64,000 bases of DNA from Datisca glomerata (Eukaryota > Streptophyta > Magnoliopsida > Cucurbitales > Datiscaceae), in NCBI GenBank assembly GCA_003255025.1, contig QANY01003934.1:1426001-1490000 (forward strand), read 5' to 3'. The notes beneath the pieces were generated by a model. The model saw only the letters and a list, made by a program, of their open reading frames with translations, made no database searches and was not told where the DNA came from. The translations under genes and the position numbers were made by a program. Shown in pieces: positions 57,952-64,000 of this stretch; positions within the stretch are counted from its first letter, which is position 1, and each line of letters starts with the position of its first letter.

Positions 57952-58480
57952 TTATTGCTGCAACATATGAATAATTTTGTTTATGTAACTAGTACTAGTG
58001 CCTCTAATAATAATCTCATCCACATACAAAAAGATGTAAGTATGAGAGGTGGAAATAGTGTGAACGAACAATGAAGTGTCAACTTGAGAGCCAATGAAAT
58101 CAATAGAAGTAAGAAATGAAGTAAATATATCAAACCAAACCCTATGATCTTTTTTAAGACCATACAAAGATTTATGAAACTTACAAACAAAATGAGGATG
58201 ATATTTATCAACAAATCTAGGTGGTTGAGTCATATAAACTTCCTTAGAAAGAGAACCATACAAGAATACATTTTTAACATCTAACTGTCTCAAATGTCAA
58301 TTATAATAGGTAGCTAAGGAAAGAAATATTCTTATAGTTGGTTTCTTAACCACAGGGCTAAATGTCTCTCCATAGTCTAGACCAGGTTGTTGGTGGTACC
58401 CCTAAGCCACCAACCTAGCCTTATATCTAGTAATAGAACCATCAATGTTATACTTCAACTTATAGAACCACTTGCATCCT
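57952..58480 (-). pseudogene. Reverse transcriptase of copia F
   Basis: The frame 58293-57952 reads RQLDVKNVFLYGSLSKEVYM, FHKSLYGLKKDHRVWFDIFT and FLYVDEIIIRGTS. The catalytic YVDD is YVDE here, so the polymerase centre is altered. In the QLDVKNAFLHG motif the first catalytic Asp is kept. Upstream (58480-58300) are degraded fingers-region words with a stop. The context is plain copia pol. Confidence 0.82.
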
Positions 58481-58711
58481 TCAAGATTTTTATGTGGGGT
58501 TAAGGGAACTAAAGTCTAAGTTTTTTATGAGAGAAGAGCATCATATTCACTTTTCATAGCTTGAAACCATGCTGGACTTTTTAGAAGCTGAAGTGAAAGA
58601 AGATGGTTTAGTGTATAAGGGTGGAGAAATAGGACCAAATGTAGCAATAACTTTCTTTGTGGAGATACCAGACTTAGATCTGGTATGCATTGGGTGTGTG
58701 GACTGAATAGG

Positions 58712-59779
58712 CTAAGTAATGGAGGAAGGGGTAGGTCTGGTGATAGGTAAAAGAATGGTTAAGGCATTGGAAATATTAGGAAATGAGTTAGAATTTAAAC
58801 AGGGAACTATATCAGCAGTTTCAGTAATAACAATGTCATTAACAGGGACAATATGCAAACAAGAATCACAACTAGTGTCTAAAGCAGTATGCTCAGTAGG
58901 AGTAACAACAATATGATCAATAGAAGGTAGAGAAGTATTACTTGTATAAAAAATAACATGATGTAAATCAGAGTGCATCTCAGTTGGTATATCATTAAGA
59001 GTATTTCAGTCACAGAAGCAATAGTGTGATAAAAAAACATAGAAGGATTTATAAGTATAGATGAAGCATTAGCAGGCATAAATGACTTAATGAGTCTCAA
59101 AATAGGCAAAACAGAATCATGATTCACATTAGGAACAATATAATCAAATCCAGAAGTAGACACATAAATGTTAGCAGATAGGGCAAAAGGAAAGGTACCT
59201 TCATCAATAATCACATGTCTTAAAATGTAAATTTTGTTGGTTACCTTATCAAAGCAAGATACCCCTTCTTTTCCATGGCATAACCTAAGAATACACACTG
59301 CACTGTCTTAGGAGAAATGTTGTTCTTCATATAGGATCTGAGGCTTGGGTAACAGGCACACCCAAAGACCCTAAGCATTATATAATCAGGAGCTTGACCA
59401 AAAAGTCTATCAAAAGGAGAGTCATCATGTAAGACAACACTTGGCATCTTATTTATATAAAAAATAGTAGTTGCAAAGCACAGTTCCAAAACTTAAAAGG
59501 AATAGAAGCATGATGAAGCATAGTTAATCCTATTTCAACCAAATGCTTGTGCTTCCCCTCAGCAACATTATTTTGCTGATGAGTATAAGAACATGTGTTT
59601 TGATGCACAATACCATTATCTTGAAGGAGAGATTGAAAAAGATGACCGGTGCACTCACCACCACCATCTGTCCTTAAGGATTTGATTTTTGTTGAGAACA
59701 TGTTCTTAACATGACATTTAAACTTCTTAAAAGTAGTGAGAACATCAGATTTATTATGTATGGGAAAGTTGTTGGGCAT
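58712..59779 (-). pseudogene. Integrase and linker of copia F
   Basis: 59779-59453 reads KIKSLRTDGGGECTG and NNVAEGKHKHLVEIGLTMLH; 59489-59241 continues ATTIFYINKMPS and FGCACYPSLRSY, then FLGYAMEKKGY. Conserved D and E blocks of the rve core are recognisable; the third block has GKHKHL for RKHRHL. The Ser/Thr/Ile-rich linker occupies 59240-58712. The right end of the frame crosses into the LTR at 59770 by chance. Confidence 0.8.
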
Positions 59780-61904
59780 AGTTCCCTCAAAACATGTGTT
59801 TAGACATTTTTAATATGAATTTAATGAAATTATATTTTTCTTATAATTCTTCTTTTAAATTATTGTTGAATAATTATGCAAATATCTAAAAATTTCATAT
59901 TCATTAATGAGACTATGATCTTGTATAAGTACGAGAGAATTAAGGTCATAGATAATGAATAAAATTGTCAACAACATATTAAAGTATAGAATCTTTAATG
60001 AATGGTTGCTAGTACGATTCACTAAGCATTATGAATACATGTAATCTAGATACGGATCATTTATGTGGATAGATATCTTAGTGAATGTACTTTATAAAAT
60101 AAGATTATATATGATAGGACCGATATGGATTAATATCTTTATTAACTTGTCGTTTATCATAAAGATTTAATACACATCGATATGATGATCATATGTAGAT
60201 AAATCTGAATCCTGAGTAGTCATGAACTCTTATGCATGTCTATTGGATCTTTTAATTTACCGAAACAGGTTGATGATTTATATTTTGGAGATTCAGTGAT
60301 ATGGATGGCTGAGAACTTGGTCTTATAAGATTTGGAATCCAAGTTTTCTTAACGGATCTTATATTGGTTCTCTTAAGTGTTAATTTTGGAATTAAATGGT
60401 TATTGAGTTCAAATTTATAATACGATTATAAATTAACCTTTCACTAGTGAATTAATGGTACTTAAGGATTAAGAGTTAATTAGAAGGGTAAAATGATAAT
60501 TTTAATTAGCTCTAATTTACGAACAAAAAATTAGAGGACAGAATGTGATTATATAATGGAATACATGAGAATACTCAGTAAATACATTATGTAATCTCTA
60601 AGAGTGTAATTTCATATTTATAATGGAGTAACAATGGAATTAATAAATAAAATTATTTAATTAAAAAGTTTAATTAATAGTATTGAACTTAGGATTATGA
60701 GTCAATATTCCCCAAATCACCTATGTACTACATAATCTAAGGTGTGAATATTTCAGGACATAAAAAAAAGATTGACTTATAAAATAAATTATATTTCTGG
60801 GGTAAGTATATAGTCATGAGATAATTATGTATGATTAATTAATTAAAAGAATTATTTAATGTAATATTCAAAAATTATTATTAACTAATAATATCGATTA
60901 ATTTTTATTAATCGTTAAGTGACACAAAATATCTAATTTATGAAATTTGATAATGTTTAGTTATTATGAGACAATAATTCAAATTTTGAATTAACTAAAT
61001 CTGTTGTTCGAACTAACAGATAAGCTAGTTGATATGGATGGTCATATAAATTAATTTAGAATTAACTAATATCTAGATATTTATTTGATTAAAATAAATA
61101 ATAAATTTACACAAATTACCACATGACATGTTGGACTGCCACATGTTAATCACTGATTTTTAAACAGAGATTGACATGGACTACTATAGTACCACGTGAC
61201 ACTACAGTGAGACGTGCATAGTCTAGTGCCTCACGGCACCACACTGGTGCCGTGAAACTACAGTGTCATGAGGCACTGTGACTCCTCACTGTACATTACT
61301 GTACAATTACAGTAAGTCTCACTTCAATTGCACATTTATAATTATTTTGTTATTTTATGTAAATCCCTAAACAATCTGATATGCCATTATTTAAAAAATA
61401 TATTGATATTATTCTATTGGTTTCAGTGTGCTAACAATACAGTTGAAATCAGGGGTGAAACTCTCTGAAATTAAAAGTTAATCAAAAAGCTGTGTGAAGA
61501 ACTTTGAATCGTTTTTTGATCAGAGTTTTTTTTCACAATTAATCCTTCTAAAAAATCTCTAGATTTTATGTGCTATGTACATCTAAAGATAGAAAAGTGT
61601 TATTGATATATTCTACACGCCAACATACGTCCTAGTATGTTTTAGGATTGTCTTGAAAGATCGTGGTGTAGATATAGAAGTCTATCATTCCTGGGATAGC
61701 TTGATTGAACTACAAGCGGTATATTTTATATCCATATATGTCTTTGATTTAATATATAATATATAATGGATTGATCCAAAAAAGTGTTTTTCATTTAAAA
61801 AATTTTCAACTTTCAGATGCGGGACGATTCAACCGTTTATTATTTTATAATTTTTTTTAAAACACCACCGTGCCTTCCACGTTGCGTCACCATGGATTTC
61901 AACA
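59770..61904 (+). repeat. LTR of about 2.1 kb of a retrotransposon entering copia F
   Basis: The edges are TGTTGGGCATAG (59770) and ...GGATTTCAACA (61904), a five-base inverted match TGTTG/CAACA. It is followed two bases later by TGGTGTCAGAAC (61907-61918), similar to the Met-tRNA primer site TGGTATCAGAGC, which makes this a 5' LTR of a plus-strand, probably copia, element. The preceding bases AAAGT would be the target duplication; the other copy is outside the window or lost. There is no coding sequence in it. Confidence 0.62.
61224..61278. repeat. Nested hairpin in the LTR
   Basis: CACGGCACCA (61232-61241) and TGGTGCCGTG (61245-61254) form a perfect 10-base stem with a three-base loop. Outside it AGTGCCT (61225-61231) pairs with AGGCACT (61271-61277), and further ACTACAGTG words are repeated on both sides. 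It is strikingly G+C-rich for this window. Confidence 0.8.
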
Positions 61905-62029
61905 ATTGGTGTCAGAACGGTCTTTATACATTTGTATATTAAATACTATGTGGGTGTTCTTGCATTGTTCATAACATATATATTTTGATATGTATGAATG
62001 AATGGATGGTTTATTTTCTGAATATATAA

Positions 62030-62240
62030 GCAAGACGAGGAAGCGGAGCTGTCGTATAAACGGTAGCTTCCCCCGACCGACTAAAATACAACAGTCGCGA
62101 CCTACTTTGATTCAAAAGAAAGGCGAAGGGTTTGGCAACAAGCAAACGGCTTTCTATCATAGTTGCAAGGGTTCCAAACCTTAACTACTTAATTGAGTAC
62201 CAAAGGCTTCTTTCGGTTGGTTTCATAAGGGGGCTGTTCA
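62030..62240. other. Organelle-like insertion, possibly mitochondrial DNA
   Basis: This block is clearly richer in G+C than its surroundings, with AGCTTCCCCCGACCGACT, CAGTCGCGACCTACTTTG, AAAGGCGAAGGGTTTGGC and GGCTTCTTTCGGTTGG. Composition and wording are those of plant mitochondrial DNA. A 60-codon open frame (62002-62184) has no recognised product. Assignment is from memory of style and was not aligned. Confidence 0.4.
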
Positions 62241-63620
62241 CTACAAGCTATCAGCGTTGTCTTAGATTGAATATTGTATGGTGACTTTTAGGTTTAGACT
62301 TTGTTCTTTATTTTTTCCTTAGCTTGCCTAAGCCATTTTGGGTATAGAATTTTTTTAATTTTATTTTGGAATATCATGTTGTATAATTCCGATCGTGAGA
62401 AGACGAAGAACTCACGAGACGAATAAGGAAGAAAAATTCTAGAACCGGCCGTTAGATCGCCGGTAGTGGTTGATGGTGGTGGTGACGGCGGTGGATGGGG
62501 GCGGTGGTGGGAGAGTCCTATCGTCGGAGGTAATTGTTGTTACTACAAGGGAAGTTTCGTAAAAACTCTGATACCATATTACCCCATCCCTACGATGTGT
62601 TATGAAAACCCAATTCCTATCCCTATCTTTTAAATTTTAATTTTTGATTTTTAATTTTTGAAATTTTGAATTTTGAATTTTGAATTTTGAATTTTGAATT
62701 TAAAATTTGAAATTTAATTTCTAAAAGGATAATTATCTATTTTAATTTTTTTAAATTAAAATTAATTAATTGATGGGATTTGACCCAAGTTTGACTAGTC
62801 ATCAAATTATTTTTTGACAATCAAATTCAATTAATTTTAAAAGGATAAATAATGAGATTATTTAATTAGAAAAAATAGTTTATCTTAATTAAAATGGTTT
62901 TGATCAAATCTTGAAGATTATGAAGATGGACATTTGGTGGAGAGTGGGCTATTTAAGAAATATGTATTCTTGAAGTCCTCTTTGTAATTATTTCTATTTT
63001 TCAATAGTTGTAATCTAAAAATACCAAGCAGTCACTCAGTTAATCATTTGTTTATCTAATTATTAAATAAATGTTTATTAATCTTATTGGTAACATGACC
63101 ATGCATTAGTCGATCACATGCCATACATGAAACCTCACACAGTTTTATTTAATTATGCATCTCATTAGTAGAAACTTGATTGATTAGGACTTTTCTAATA
63201 TGTTTATATGAATTATTTTGAGAAATCAATTACAAGTAAACTGCTAGGTTTTAATTGGTTAAAATTTGGTAATCACACCACTCTAAAGGCTATTGTAACA
63301 TTTAGGATAACTAACTTTATTTAAAGAGTTTTATTAAAATTTGATGAATGTAATTAATTAGTTAATCTAAGTCCACCTAATTATAACTTAGGCTATTTAG
63401 AAGGTTAAATGAACTAAGACAAATTAGGGTTATTTTCACTAGTAAGCCATTTGATCTCCATCAAAGTCTGCATGCTTTTTCTTGAATCAATACAAAAAAA
63501 TTTAGTAAATTTATTTCCAGATCTAGATCGGGGCGAATGTCTGAGATATAAAGTCAATATATCTATATGTAGGTACCCAAAGCAATTCGCTTATAAATTC
63601 AATTCGTGATGATCATAATT
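62241..63620. other. Degraded copia leader and A+T-rich sequence
   Basis: ACTCTGATACCA (62565-62576) is a perfect reverse-strand Met-tRNA primer site (TGGTATCAGAGT), so a minus-strand copia relic probably starts here with its LTR to the right. Its leader would be the CCG/CACCACC-rich (minus) stretch 62450-62560. 62655-62703 is a (TTTTGAA)n microsatellite. No coding domain or LTR pair was found. Confidence 0.5.
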
Positions 63621-63622
63621 AG

Positions 63623-63690
63623 AATTTGGGGTGGGCTTACTACTTAGATGCTTTCGGCAATTATCCAATCCGCACTTAGCTACCTAGTGT
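63623..63690 (-). rRNA. Fragment of organelle 23S/26S-type rRNA, 3' end
   Basis: Plus-strand TTGGGGTGGGCTTACTACTT, AGATGCTTTCGGCAATTATC and CAATCCGCACTTAGCTACC are the reverse complement of the conserved 3' end of large-subunit rRNA (GGTAGC.AAGTGCGGA...GAAAGCATCTAAGTA). The first part fits plastid 23S best (AGTAGTAAGCCCACCCCAA), and the TTATCCAATCC part is closer to mitochondrial 26S. About 60-70 bases only, with substitutions, so it is a dead nuclear copy. What follows (63691-64000) is not identified. Confidence 0.6.
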
Positions 63691-64000
63691 TTGATGGGGT
63701 GTCACCTGAAATGAAAGAACATAAATGGAATCATAAAGTTTTAATTACTAAACCACTTTTCGATGGTATGCTCCCGGTTCGTTTCGCGGTAAGGGCTATA
63801 ATTCTAGATTATATTTCAAGACGGATTTGACCTATTTCAAATTCATACCACTTTTTAGAATTATTTGAACTTTGATGTAAAAGATTGTCATTAAGGTGGA
63901 GAATTGAACCAATAATTCTCTTTCTTTATCATCAATTCGATGAATCATTTCTTTAGACATAAGACGATTATGTAAACACTTACTCGAAATCAGATTCTAT
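63691..64000. other. Unidentified sequence at the window end
   Basis: CGATGGTATGCTCCCGGTTC and GTTTCGCGGTAAGGGC (about 63761-63800) are richer in G+C than the surroundings and could be more organelle or retrotransposon DNA. The 60-codon frame 63648-63830 crosses the rRNA-like segment and is not believed. Confidence 0.4.

Larger units (their letters stand above)
56917..59769 (-). mobile_element. Copia retrotransposon F, 5' part cut off
   Basis: A short 3' LTR (56917-57078, TGTTGAAG...CTTTTAACA) is followed by the polypurine tract (minus AAGTTTGAGGAGAGA). To the right, on the minus strand, come RNase H, reverse transcriptase, the linker and integrase. The element stops at 59770, where another LTR begins in the integrase frame. 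Its LTR resembles that of copia D in layout, including ACCAACGGCT, so they may be relatives. Confidence 0.82.

Noticed and set aside
1..64000. CRISPR arrays, operons, riboswitches or bacterial defence genes
   Set aside because: The window is plant nuclear DNA with introns and plant transposons; its tandem arrays lack the regular spacer structure of CRISPR.

Overview
This is a strongly A+T-rich stretch of plant nuclear chromosome, most likely from a eudicot, made almost entirely of nested and decayed transposable elements. The evidence for a plant is the mix of families: Ty1/copia and Ty3/gypsy elements (Athila-like, Tat-like and probably a Tekay/Del-like LTR), several CACTA (En/Spm) DNA transposons, a hAT MITE, Helitron-like termini, a LINE fragment, a plant S-like RNase T2 relic, and organelle-like fragments. 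No gene in the window looks intact. I cannot name the species.

Layout. 1-903: end of a gypsy-type LTR. 904-1519: right end of a CACTA element. 1896-2030: a tRNA-derived SINE-like insertion beside a Helitron-like 3' end. About 4360-8220 (minus): a CACTA-type element carrying a chimera of two unrelated captured host genes, a lipase exon and three exons of a mitochondrial SAM-carrier-like gene, upstream of a transposon-protein (Ptta/En/Spm) exon. About 11560-12784: right half of another CACTA. 12785-17970: copia remnants split by a reversed CACTA-like block. 17971-26805: CACTA element A with a recognisable multi-exon Ptta gene, interrupted by CACTA element B (22988-26285, TSD TGT). 26830-27158: LINE fragment.

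27159-32320: a nearly complete but dead copia element (TSD ACTTT). 32886-46491 (minus): an S-like RNase T2 pseudogene whose N- and C-terminal halves lie 12.6 kb apart because copia element D (33732-46044, TSD ATAAT) landed in it. D was itself hit by CACTA element J (36187-39271, TSD AAT) and by a Tat-like gypsy deletion derivative E (41376-45703, TSD GTTGA). About 47290-53541: Athila-like gypsy element with most of pol deleted and a hAT MITE (52002-52609, 8-bp TSD) in its 3' region. 53722: a second Helitron-like 3' end. 56917-59769: copia element F, cut at 59770 by an LTR of about 2.1 kb whose primer-binding site and start of interior follow. 62030-62240 and 63625-63690 look like organelle DNA (mitochondrion-like, and the 3' end of 23S-type rRNA).

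The target-site duplications give a relative order of insertion: RNase gene, then D, then J and E independently; A, then B; Athila, then MITE; F, then the 59770 LTR element. The most unusual items are the lipase/SAM-carrier capture and the split RNase gene, whose first active-site motif has lost its catalytic histidine.
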